Source: Haplosporangium gracile
Taxonomy: Eukaryota > Mortierellomycota > Mortierellomycetes > Mortierellales > Mortierellaceae
Length of the DNA stretch: 33,029 bases
Direction: 5' to 3'
Assembly (NCBI GenBank): GCA_015499985.1
Contig: JAAAUF010000242.1
Coordinates: forward strand, 1 to 33,029
Positions 1 to 9,264 of this stretch are shown here, piece after piece. The notes under the pieces are model-generated. The model did no database searches, was not told where the DNA came from, and was given only the letters and a program-made list of their open reading frames with translations. How positions within the stretch are numbered: position 1 is the stretch's first letter; each line of letters opens with the position of its first letter. Made by a program: the position numbers and the translations under genes.

Positions 1-308
1 CTGTGTCTCTTCCTAGTTACTGCACACACAGCCTCATCCAGTCCATTCGATGCCACCATGTCCAGTTTCATTCATTTCCTACTCTTCTCCCACTTTATCT
101 CCTTTACCCGCTTTCATCATCCGCTGAATGTTTCGCGGTGCATTCGGATAATTCTTTATTTATTTCTTTGAGATTTTGTTTGTTGTAATTGTTTCCCTCG
201 GACAAACAAGAGGAGGGTCCAAGAGTCCAGAAATTCAAGCACATACAAGCACACATACAATACAAACAGAACGCTGACCGAAAAAGCACATATATTATTA
301 CCTAATAG
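1..308 (+). other. Probable intron and upstream part of the questin-oxidase-like gene
   Basis: No exon can be assigned with confidence here. The last 40 bases look like an intron end: a branch-site-like gctgac near 271-278 and an acceptor tag ending at 308. The missing N-terminal exon or exons of the downstream gene probably lie here or left of the window. A short reading frame from base 3 shows no recognisable protein. Confidence 0.5.
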
Positions 309-1822
309 GCACGTCAAGTGACCTTTACCAGACATTCAAGCGGTTCAGGCCCGACAAGGAGCGTATTCCTCCGACACCGACGATCACGATCACAACGCGC
401 AACTGGCGCGATTGGCTGGGCCACAAATCCTATTATCACGACTATCTCGACTTCTTTGACCAGGAGCTGCGACTTCTCGGGCAGGAGCAGGATGCGTCTG
501 AGACCGAGGCAGAGGCATCATTACTGTCGCCTTCTTCGACTTCGAAGGGGACGATGAGCAGGACGGCAAAACTGGTGGCAGAATACTTGACGCCGTTGAT
601 TCCAGGACTGTGCGCATCCACGGGGGCGCTGATTCATTTGGGGTATGGAATCGAGTTTGGGTCGAGATTGGCCATAGCCGAGGGGTTGGCATATGCCTGT
701 ATCTCTTTCCAGCCTGCAACCACATGCTTCATCCCTTCCAACATTCCCTCCTCCTGGCAGCATAAGAGTTCTACAACGACTTCAGGAGCCACAGGAGCGA
801 CAGGAACGACAGTAGGAGGTGTGACGAAGAGATCACCGACGGTGGCGATTCTTAACATGGTCAGGAACGATAAGCGGTTGGATGGGATGTTTGACGCAGG
901 GTTCCAGGGCCGTTTGAATGTCGTGATGAGCTCACGTGTTAGTCTGCTGAAGTCCTATCTTGGCATGTGGACCAGTCAAGGTATGTTTGTTTGTCTACAA
1001 CAACTCGTGGGCACGAAACATACACACACACACACACACAAAGCCACCTACGCAACGTGGTATTTTCTTCTGACACTTGAGCAGCGAAAACTAACTTGTT
1101 CTTTTTCAATCTATAATAGTGCACTCAGTGGAAGAGGCTTTGAAGGACCTATCCCAAACAAGCAGCCTACTCTTATTCACCGCAACAAACCGATTCGGAG
1201 ACCAGCAGCAATTGGATAAGCATCTCGCCAATGTTCTGTTGGCGACGCATGCGGCGCGGTTCTTGATCCATGTCTTGCCTGGCGAGGTCGAAAAGGAGCA
1301 GCTGTTGAAGGCGATCTGGATGTCGCTTGTGGCGACTTTTGTGGTCCAGGGTAGGCCCAAGTTGTCCTTGTCCCAATCTCAGCAACAAGGCCAACACCAT
1401 CAACGACAGCCGGTTATGGTGGAGGTGAACCCGCAGGATGTTAGTGAGCATGATGATCAAGACAAAGAGGCTGAAGTTGAAGGGAAGGGGTGTCTTGGTA
1501 TGAAGGTCCCTTCGGGTCGGTGGAAGACCTTGGCGCAGGATGCCATCCACGCCGATCATCAAATCGTCTCCAAGGTACATTAACAATACTTGTTTACGAA
1601 CGCACACTTTTATGTATTGAATGGTGGCTATGTTTCGTTGGATAAATATACTTACAACCTCTCTCCCTCTCTCTCGTTGTAATTTATAATGAATAGATTG
1701 TAAGGTCGTTGTGGTGGGCAGAGATGGAGCATGGATCGTGCGGAGGAATGTTCTACGATGCGGCGTTCCGTGCTGTGGGGAATGACCCAGCCTCTGACGA
1801 GTCTACCGGCCCCGGCTTTTAA
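309..1822 (+). CDS. Questin oxidase-like protein (DUF4243), 5' incomplete
   Basis: Member of the questin oxidase-like family (PF14027), whose characterised members open an anthraquinone ring by Baeyer-Villiger-type oxidation in aspergilli. The substrate here is unknown. Visible exons are 309-980, 1120-1574 and 1697-1822, with introns 981-1119 and 1575-1696, both GT-AG and in phase. About 417 residues are seen. Family-like stretches include DLYQTFKRFRP, RNWRDWLGHKSYYHDYLDFF, the histidine motif ALIHLGYGIEFGSRLAIAEG, and, in the last exon, LWWAEMEHGSCGG. A Gln/Asp/Glu-rich insertion (residues encoded about 1373-1490) is not expected to be conserved. The first exon starts in phase 1, so upstream exon sequence is missing. 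A (CA)n microsatellite at 1021-1040 lies inside the first intron. No polyketide synthase or other anthraquinone gene is adjacent, so a role in secondary metabolism cannot be argued from context. Confidence 0.82.
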
Positions 1823-2434
1823 AGATCCTTTCTTTCGCCACAGCCAGTGGGAGAGCAAATGATAAATCCAACAAAATCTAGCGTCTGTATTCTTTCCTTC
1901 CTTCCATTACCTTGATAATCTACCTGTCTACCTTGTATATACTCCACCACTCGCCTACCCATTCAACAGGAAATAAAAGAAACATGAACATCCTTCCTGA
2001 ACGTTGATTGTACTCCCACCTCCTGGAACTTGGTGTTTTGGGTCTACTTTCTGCCTTGTTGGGCATAGGGGGAAGAGGGGCTCATTAAAAATGCGGTCGG
2101 TATTTTTCAGTCCGGGTGTAAGCACACAAAGAAAAAAAAACAACAACAAAGCAACTAAGAACAGAAGGTGTTTTGGCGAAATAGCTGTTGGTTGGTGTGT
2201 AGAGTGTGCGTGGACTGGATGGGAAGAAAAGCAAAAAGCAAGGAGAGTTGAAGTAAGGAGATTAGTTTCGCGTGTGTTTTGAGCGAAAAAAAAAGAAGAG
2301 AAGGAGGCAAGAGAAAAATAAAAACAACAAATGCAAGGCAAGAACAACACCGGAGGGGGCGTGTAACCATAAACAAAGGGAGGAAGTGAGGAAGATTTCG
2401 TCCAAGTCTTTTTGACATGCATGAAAATATATTC
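1823..2434. other. Convergent intergenic region
   Basis: This is 3' flank of both the questin-oxidase-like gene (+) and the hydrophobin-like gene (-). It contains an aaataaaa-type polyadenylation signal near 1971-1978 and otherwise AG-rich, low-complexity sequence. I see no gene. Confidence 0.6.
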
Positions 2435-2701
2435 TCAGGCGCCTACGGGGTCGATGCAGAGAACACCTAGCTGCGCTGCAGGTACTGAACAGCACTGTAG
2501 TTTACCACTGGAACATATGGTCCCGGCAGATGAAGGTGTCTCACAGTCAAGACTTAAAACGTTCAACACATTAGGTCCACAGCATTGGGGGATTGAGTAC
2601 AAGATGTCAGGGCACACTCCATCGGCAAGAACGGTGCTGGCCAAAAAGATAGCCAGGACAAAAGAAAGAGTAATCATCTTGAATGGGATGGTGTGCGGCA
2701 A
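2435..2701 (-). CDS. Class II hydrophobin-like small secreted protein
   Basis: Hydrophobins are secreted amphipathic proteins that self-assemble at hyphal or spore surfaces and air-water interfaces. This intronless frame encodes 88 residues from the first Met. The second Met (2675-2677) gives 80 residues and starts directly with the signal peptide MITLSFVLAIFLASTVLADG, so it is the better start. Eight cysteines follow the hydrophobin order C, CC, C, C, CC, C. The spacings are C-9-CC-11-C-9-C-6-CC-10-C. The 9, 11 and 10 spacings and the blocks LYSIPQCC, LDC, CCSVPA and LCIDPVGA match class II hydrophobins. The fourth-to-fifth and fifth-to-sixth cysteine gaps (9 and 6) are shorter than the usual 16 and 8. 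A TATA-like tttatata at 2883-2890 (read on the minus strand) lies about 200 bases upstream. The family was classically known only from Ascomycota, so presence here suggests transfer or an overlooked early lineage. Confidence 0.78.
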   Translation of the reverse strand: MPHTIPFKMITLSFVLAIFLASTVLADGVCPDILYSIPQCCGPNVLNVLSLDCETPSSAGTICSSGKLQCCSVPAAQLGVLCIDPVGA

Positions 2702-2879
2702 TCTTGCGGCGGTTTCTGGGAGAGAATCGTTTTTGGTACCGGTCTGTACGGTCGTGCAACGGATCGTTTGTGTGGCGGCTCTTGCGATGGTTCTTGGAGC
2801 GTTAAGAGTGCTGTTGCGATTTCAGAGCCTTGAGGTAGGATCAGATATGTGTTGGTGCCGGATGCTGGACAAGTAGGGC

Positions 2880-3420
2880 TTGTTTATATACGTGAGAATC
2901 TAGGTCAATTATCCCCACTTGGGCAAAATGAGAGAAGGACGGCAAAAGAGAAAATGGCAAGATGAGAGACGGAAGAGAGACCGGATGGATGCAGAAGGGA
3001 GGAGAGATGCCAAAAAGATCAAAGGCAGATAGAGACTTCAAAAAGAAGGGGGATCAAGGGCAAAGAAAGATTTCAAAAAAAGAAGGGGAAAGAGAGATGT
3101 GAAAAAAGATGGAGAGATGAGAAGACCAAGGTATGAAAAAGATCAAGAGCAACTAAATCAAAGTTAGCCAAATCAAGGGCAACACTTAAGTCAAAGATGA
3201 GCAAATTAAGAGATCGAAAAAAGAGCAAGAGATACAAAAAAAATCAGGTGGGAAGAGCAAGGGATGAGAAAAACAACACATGAAAAAAGGATCAAGGGGT
3301 GACGAATAAACAAGGCATAAAAAAAGATCAAGGGCAAGGGCATAAAAAAAATCGAGGGATAAAAAAGGGTGATGAAAAAAAGGGTGATGAAAAAAGGGGT
3401 GAGTTGGAAATTTCAAGGCA
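2880..3420. repeat. Purine-rich low-complexity tract
   Basis: The plus strand is almost entirely A and G for some 500 bases, with degenerate repeats around agatcaagggca and gatgaaaaaagg. It lies upstream of the hydrophobin-like gene. Read on the minus strand it is a pyrimidine-rich tract, like the leaders seen before other genes in this window. No convincing protein is encoded. Confidence 0.7.
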
Positions 3421-3480
3421 GAAAAAGATCAAACGGCAACACTAATCACCAACACCACCGGCAACACCAAAGAGCAACAT

Positions 3481-3570
3481 CAAGGGAGCCATCAAGGGAC
3501 AACGTCAAGGGACAACGTCAAGGGACAACGTCAAGGGAAAACATCAAGGGACAACATCAAAGGACAACAC
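3481..3570. repeat. Tandem array of a 13-bp unit
   Basis: Units read aagggacaacgtc at 3494-3506, 3507-3519 and 3520-3532. Two variants follow (3533-3545 and 3546-3558), then a partial unit to 3570, and a degenerate copy precedes at 3481-3493. A unit of 13 bases shifts the frame every copy, so coding is unlikely. Confidence 0.85.
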
Positions 3571-3691
3571 AAGGAATGCTGCAAAATCATTAAGGGATAC
3601 TGAAAAAGAACAAAGAACGCTAGAAGAGAAGGGACTTCTTCGGTCGCAGAAACACGCTAATAGAAGGATGATCTTATGAATGGAGGAGTGA

Positions 3692-3898
3692 TTAGCTGGC
3701 TTGTGGCAGCAAAGCGTTCATAGCGACGTTACATTTTGATCCTTCGAGACCGGCTCTTTCAATCTTTGCTTCATCAGAATTCGAGGGTGTGTTGTCGAAT
3801 GTCTTTGCAGAGTCGATGTCAATTGAGAATGGCACAGCCTCTCCATCGACAAGGCAGAACAGAGTCAGGACATTGTTCGCTATGGTATTGCAGAGCAT
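3692..3898 (-). pseudogene. Truncated Crinkler (CRN) N-terminal header
   Basis: From a Met at 3896-3898 the frame reads MLCNTIANNVLTLFCLVDGE and then a FSIDIDSAKT block. This corresponds to the LFCLV and FSxxI blocks that open fungal CRN effector-like proteins, and it is similar to the header at 11708. After about 38 residues the similarity stops, and the frame ends at 68 residues without the downstream header, NTPase or nuclease parts. I read it as a 5' remnant of a CRN gene. A purine-rich plus strand just upstream (minus-strand pyrimidines) is the same leader type as at other CRN and F-box starts here. The frame could be extended to 3985, but that part is leader-like and hydrophobic. Confidence 0.65.
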
Positions 3899-4604
3899 GG
3901 ATATAGGAAGGAATAATGGATGAGATGAAATGATGAGAAGAAAAGAAGGAGTCCTTAAAAAGAAGAAAGTTAGTTCGTTCAGCATATCTCATCATCATCA
4001 ACAATATTCATTGATCAACGCCACCAATCTTCGTTCATCTCATTTGTTGATCATTGACCAATCGTTAATTGGCTTGAGCGTGCTCCGCGTCGAATTCATG
4101 CTTTTCCTGATTCGCGATTGAGAGAATATATTTGGTCATCGCCAACGCACCTTCGGGAAAAAGAGATTTTTTTCCCCAAAAAGTAAGGGAAGGTAGAAAA
4201 AAGGAATTAAGGAGGGAAAGCGAAGGAATACAGGTAACAATTGTTAAACACGGGATTGAGTGGACTTTTTGTAAGCCCTGTCGCCTTCACGTTATTTATT
4301 CCTAGATTGTAACAGAGGCATGAGTGAAGTGCTTAAAACAGGCGTTCAGGTACGACTTGGCACGCACCATTGGCCCTCATTTTTTACTGACTCGTCCCAC
4401 CACCATTTCTCAAATAAAATACATTCCGGCAGGAACATTCAATTCATTCATGCGGCTATCAACAAGCCATTTTTTTTAATTCATGAGTTGACTGTTTTTT
4501 TTCAAGCGTGTAAGGAACTGCGTTTTCGAAAAAAAAAAAAAAAGATTACGCGAATAAAAAAAGATGTTAAAAAAAATTGAACGATCAAGAAAATTCTACA
4601 AAGT
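3899..4604. other. Intergenic, no gene recognised
   Basis: AT-rich sequence with homopolymer runs, notably 15 A at 4529-4543. Small frames here show no recognisable protein. Confidence 0.5.
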
Positions 4605-4914
4605 CTAGATTGGGAGTGTCTTTCTGAGCCATTTCATACCGGTAGAAGTACCACCCTGATAGAACTCGAGGAAACCGTTGCTGAAGTTGAGGTTGCGCAC
4701 AAGATGCGAGCTGCGAGAAAAAGCTTTCACACATTCTGGATGGTCTAGCAGCTTCCCATTGCCGGTTCGAGTATCGACAGTGTGGAATAAGTGAGGCAGG
4801 GAGAGCTTGTAGAGGGTCGCATGAGGTGCGATATGCGCTTTTGTTCAAGGTTCAACAGGCGCCCATGACTGCCAGTTCAGGAACATTGAAGAAACGTGCC
4901 ACAGGGGAATCCAT
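4605..4914 (-). pseudogene. Frameshifted F-box-like protein fragment
   Basis: A Met at 4912-4914 opens MDSPVARFFNVPELAVM, which resembles F-box-type starts in this fungal group. The frame then breaks. Matching coding sequence continues in a second frame (LLNLEQKRISHLMR) and then a third, which holds HPECVKAFSRSSHLVRNLNF and ends at a stop at 4605-4607. The last part resembles the leucine-rich text that follows F-boxes. At least two frameshifts within 310 bases and a very short total length mark it as a remnant. The F-box assignment rests on motif style only. A (GTTGTC)n-like microsatellite at 4985-5012 lies in its 5' flank. Confidence 0.5.
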
Positions 4915-5553
4915 TGTGACTGAGGAAATACAGAAAAGAGGCTTAAAAGTAGGAAAATAGAAAAAAGACGCAGGTGTTTGCTTAGTTGTTGTCGTTGTTG
5001 TCGTTGTTGTCGCAGCAGCCGGTGATGTTGATGATGGTATGAGATGATGGGAGACGAATGGTTGTGGAATGAAAAAGAATGTAAATGGAATGAACTTCCA
5101 GAAGGAGGGGAAAGGGTGAGGAATTTAAAAAAAGTACAGCAAAAAGAACGAATAGTAAGTGTGCGATTTTGTGTGAGAAAAAAGAACAAACGTTGTGAAC
5201 ACAAACACAGAGAGCGAGTGACGTCGGACCACAAAAGAGGGTCAAGAGGTCGTTTTCTCTTTGTATCTTTCTTCTGACATGAAACAGTCGCAGGGACATG
5301 GATATTGAGAATAAACGACGCGCACGGATTAAACATGCTTACGACGGCCTTCAGATCCTATCAGTTATGACCGAGTGGTATTGAGTTCTCATACCTGCCA
5401 TTTGGCACTGGACATCAAAATTGCCTTTTCCAAAATCAAATCATAACGCACGTCCTTTCTCTTTTTTTCCACTACCACCCCTCCTCTTTTTCCAAACCCA
5501 AAACCCTGTCGGACAGACAACAAACACACACCCCGCACTTCGGGAAAACCAAC
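4915..5553. other. Divergent intergenic region between two F-box-like pseudogenes
   Basis: Upstream of the minus-strand F-box fragment the minus strand is pyrimidine-rich (4915-5250). Upstream of the plus-strand F-box pseudogene the plus strand turns pyrimidine-rich (about 5455-5550, cttttttcc-type runs). The region most likely held two divergent promoters. Long frames here are by-products of this biased composition. Confidence 0.5.
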
Positions 5554-7080
5554 ATGTACCTTGAGCAACAACCAGCAACCAGCAACAACAACAATACCAG
5601 CAATACCAACACCTTCCGTGCGTTGGACCTCCCAGAGATAAGACTCACCATCGCCACTCATCTCCCACTCCGACACTGCGTCCCCTGCCTATTAGTCCGC
5701 AAAGCCTGGTACTCCTCCTTCCTGTGCCGGATCTGGTGCTCTCCCAACTTATATCCTTACCCTCTCACACCCAAGAACTCGCACTTTTCGTCGGCGCTGG
5801 TTGCAAAGCATGGACACCTTATTCAGGAGACCGGGCCCCTCTTTTGTGGGAGGCAGTTCTCTTTCCTTGTGGAGACCCATCTAACGGCACTTAAGCGTGT
5901 AACAGTTCACCGGCTCAGGACTTTGCCTGACAAGGAGGCGTTTGATAAGGTCTTGCTCCGGCAGGGGCAATTAGGTGTGGTGCTTAAATTGGAGGAGTTC
6001 AAGTCACATGGTCATGCAGTGGATGCCGACACACTGGTTGCGCTAGGGACCTTGCCCTTCGTACCACCATCGTCTGAGGAAACAACATCTATGGCACGCC
6101 TGTTGTTTCCCGTTATGGCTTACAACTCCCTGAGATGTCTAACACTAGAGAAGGTGGACATGGACCATAGCGACTTTTCGGATATCCTTCAATACTCACC
6201 CCACCTCTCAGACATCTCTCTCACCAAGGTCGCCTTCACTTCACCTCTGTTGCTCTCCTCGGATACACCGCTGTTTATGAGTTCAAGTGTCCGGACCCTT
6301 ACCGCTACAATCCAACAAGTCCTCCACCTTGGTCATCAAGATCTCGTGCCTTCATCACTACTCGCCCACTTCTCAAACCTCACAATCTGGAAGATCTGCC
6401 TCCTCGAATTTCTGGACACAGGCATTAAACCCACCTTCGCCCAAGCACTTCACAACGCCGTCAACACCTACTGCTCCCTCCTCACAGACTTAGATTTCCG
6501 ATAGAGGACCACCAGTCTCGTCAACAGTTTGCTCGCTGGCGCATTCTCTGGTGTCAAGGCCAAGAGGATCAAGTTCACATACGATTGGAGCAGAAACAAG
6601 TGGAGTTTGGATGGAATGATACCCGGAATATTGAAGCACGCCAACTCACTCGTTTCGATCACCTTGTTCGCGTTCACTCTCAGGCCCTACAACAAAAACA
6701 ACAACCTGACTCCACCACCTTCACCTCGACTGAATCCTTCGGACACGATGTTTGCTAAGTTGATGCGATCACGTCCTCACCTTTGAGCCCTATCGATCCC
6801 GCATTACACCGAGAGTATCAAGTCCTTTGAGCATAGTAAAGAGTGGGCGTGCCAAAATCTAGAAACCCTCCGTGTGGGTGTTCAAGGGCTAGACGATGTT
6901 GACGCCTGTCTGACAAAACTCAAGACCCTCAGGAGCAACGCCGCCTGGCAATCGTCGGGTCAAGTGGAGGTTGATGGAGAAGCTATTGGCGATCGCGTTA
7001 TCAAAAGTCTGATTAGTCTTCGTCGTTTGAAGACGGTCTGGATGGGCACCAAGGATGTTTACCTAGCGACGATCTCATAA
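5554..7080 (+). pseudogene. F-box protein gene interrupted by two in-frame stops
   Basis: One reading frame runs for 509 codons with only two interruptions: TAG at 6502-6504 and TGA at 6784-6786. The N-terminus is Asn/Thr/Gln-rich. An F-box follows at residues about 22-66 (ALDLPEIRLTIATHL, then VRKAWYSSFLCRIW), after which come leucine-rich segments such as LRCLTLEKVDM and LSDISLTKVAF. F-box proteins recruit substrates to SCF ubiquitin ligases through Skp1. The sequence after each stop stays in the same frame and keeps the same leucine-rich style (for example ISLRRLKTVWMGTK near the end), so the breaks are simple nonsense changes. No intron with good borders removes either stop. The first open part (316 residues) could still yield a truncated F-box protein. 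A polyadenylation-like aataaa follows near 7125. Confidence 0.72.
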
Positions 7081-7633
7081 GAACGATGCCGTACTTTTAC
7101 TTTACCCTTTCGCTTTTGAAACCTAATAAATTTGAACACTGCTTGTAAGTTACACCTTTGGGACATGCGGATCAAATTGATGTGCGATGATATGCACGCA
7201 CCACCGTGTGTTACAGAGTTTCCGTTACATCATGCATACTAAGAAGAAATGAATGCGCGTGTACAAAAGCAGAGGAGCGGAAAAACAAAAAGAAGTGCGC
7301 ATTTTCGTTATCGTCCTGGGTGAGCTCACTCCAGCTTTGATCGAGGATGTTGGTGTCCTCGTCGTCAATGTTTCCGTCAACCTTCCACTTTGTCAGAGTA
7401 CGACGCAGATTCCACTGCTGCGCTTTAGGAATGGGAAGCGCCATGTCCCACCGACTAAAGAAAGGTACTTTGTAGAAGCATTGACCTGTAGTTCTAATGG
7501 CATTATATTGACGGCGCATTGCAAGTGACAACAACATCTTACTAAACCGAAAAGAGAATGCACCTTTGTGATTGTTTATTCAGCTATGGAATTAGTTGCT
7601 GTAGCTTTTAGCTAAACACATTTAGGCGAGAAA
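7081..7633. other. Intergenic, with a small unassigned minus-strand frame
   Basis: A 108-codon minus-strand frame (7211-7537) contains QQWNLRRTLTKWKVDGNIDD, followed by an acidic stretch. I do not recognise it. It could be a fragment of an older gene or chance. Nothing else is apparent. Confidence 0.35.
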
Positions 7634-8275
7634 TCAAGCCCTCTGTTTCTTGGTACGATTACCACCGTCATCATCATCGTCCGCAACCGAGCGCTTTCTC
7701 GTACTCTTGAGTCTATCGATAAACTCGACATGATCCTTAGGGAAGATCTTGGAAAAGTTTTGGTCGCCAACATTGATCACTACTTGCTGCACGCCACTGC
7801 TGTCGATAGCGGTATCTGATAGTGCTCGCAACTTCGAAGTCCACTTGGTATGGTAGGCGACGATTATGCTGATGTAGATGTTATCCGGACAGCACCTCTG
7901 AAAATCCTTAGCTTGGCTCACGATCTTCGGTACCGAAACTGTACTGAGTCTGTCTTTCCAGTTATTTTCCGAAAAGCTCAACGAGTTGTGATGAAAATTG
8001 AGCTGGACAAAGGTAGGCATCACTCTTGTACCGTAGATCCGAATGAAAAAGACTATATCGAGTCCCAACGGCTTAGACTTGGAGAAGAAAAGCGGGGGGA
8101 TAGGTTTGTTGGTTAGAGTTAAGTGGTGGTTGGCATGAGCATCATGAACTCCTTCATCAACATATTCTTTGAGTTGTGCCTTGCTCGAGTCCAAGATCCC
8201 TCCAGTCAATAATCTCCACCTTGCCGACGAGAGCCTCACACATCTCGGAGATTGGGGATGACGTGGTCACTCTGA
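7634..8275 (-). pseudogene. Crinkler C-terminal (nuclease-like) fragment
   Basis: The open frame 7634-8239 ends in HVEFIDRLKSTRKR, an Asp run and TKKQRA. It shares this tail and the block SSGVQQVVIN with the fragment at 15086-15529. Upstream, LGLDIVFFIRI then PTFVQLN resembles the PD...QxK core of the restriction-endonuclease-like domain that ends many fungal CRN proteins. The position expected to be Lys is Asn. Before about 8210 the homologous text (KVEIIDWRDLGLEQG) sits in another frame, so a frameshift is present. No header or NTPase part is attached. A basic tail (RKRS, TKKQR) could act as a nuclear localisation signal in an intact protein. Confidence 0.62.
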
Positions 8276-8530
8276 TAAAGCTTGCATGTTGGATGTCTCA
8301 CTAAAAGTACCCATCCTTAAGTGTTCAAATAGAGACTCCAGGTCTGGTCCTGGAGATGTAGGAGCTTTCAAAGCGCGGACTCACTGCGCACTATCGTAAA
8401 TTCTGTACCTTGTTCTTCTTTTTTTACTTCAGTTCACTTTACTGCCTATCCCAATCCAGATAATCAAATTCCTCAAATCAAATAAATTCTCTTACAGCTA
8501 AGCAGCTGAACAAAGTATCGACAACGCACC

Positions 8531-8644
8531 CTAGTCTTGAATACTGCTGTCGTCCTCGATATCTTGATCATCTTGACGAACACTATCATCCGACGAACTG
8601 CTGGATGATTCGAGTATAGAGAGACTTATGTGGCGTTCTTTCAT
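8531..8644 (-). other. Short acidic open frame after a pyrimidine-rich leader
   Basis: A Met at 8642-8644 opens a 37-residue frame rich in Ser and Asp (SSSSSSDDSVRQDDQDIEDD) that stops at 8531. It is preceded on its strand by about 200 bases of pyrimidine-rich leader (8690-8830), like the CRN and F-box starts nearby. It may be the surviving first exon of a lost gene. Function unknown. Confidence 0.3.
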
Positions 8645-9264
8645 GTTGACAACTGGGACGGCCCAAGTTGGTGAATGAGCAATATGCCCCTTTGGTGAAT
8701 GATGGGTGAAAGAAGGGGGAGAGTTGGAAGAATGAGATGAAAAAGAGAAAAGATGAGAAAAGAAAAGAATGATGAATGAAGGAGGAGGGAGAGTTGAGAG
8801 GATAAGATGAGCAAAAGATCAAAATGTGCGCACTACAGGCGGACAAAGTGAAGGCAAAGCAAATTGATGGCAAAGCGATGCTCTGCAGTTTTGTGCAACA
8901 TTGAGTCTGATAGTTACTTACTGGTCCCCTTGAATTTTTCCTGAAATTTTCTTTTTGCAACCATGATCAATGTCAAACGAGTGACCATCGAGTCAATGTC
9001 AAGTGCAATGGCCCGAAGCCATCATCCGTTGGGTTATGGCTGAACGCCTCTCAGTCAGAACCCGTGCTACTGTATTATTTGGCGTTTTTCGAAAGCGGTT
9101 ATTTTTTGTGGCACATTTTCGCTACACAGTGGGCGCACATTTGACCCTTCTCTCATCAAATACAGTCACTTTTTCAAGCAGTCGTGGGCCTTGATTAGTT
9201 TTGATGAGTTTATTAAAGATTCCTGGCGGATGGAAAGATTGCTCCCTCATTAAGCGTCAACACT
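8645..9264. other. Intergenic, no gene recognised
   Basis: The first part (8690-8830) is purine-rich on the plus strand. The remainder is ordinary-complexity sequence without a convincing frame. Confidence 0.5.

Noticed and set aside
3481..3570. CRISPR-like array
   Set aside because: The units are adjacent with no spacers, and the genome is eukaryotic. It is a simple tandem repeat.
4845..5336. 163-codon minus-strand frame with Ser/Phe/His-rich text
   Set aside because: It lies in the pyrimidine-rich leader of the F-box fragment. Only the last bases, in a different frame, are coding-like.
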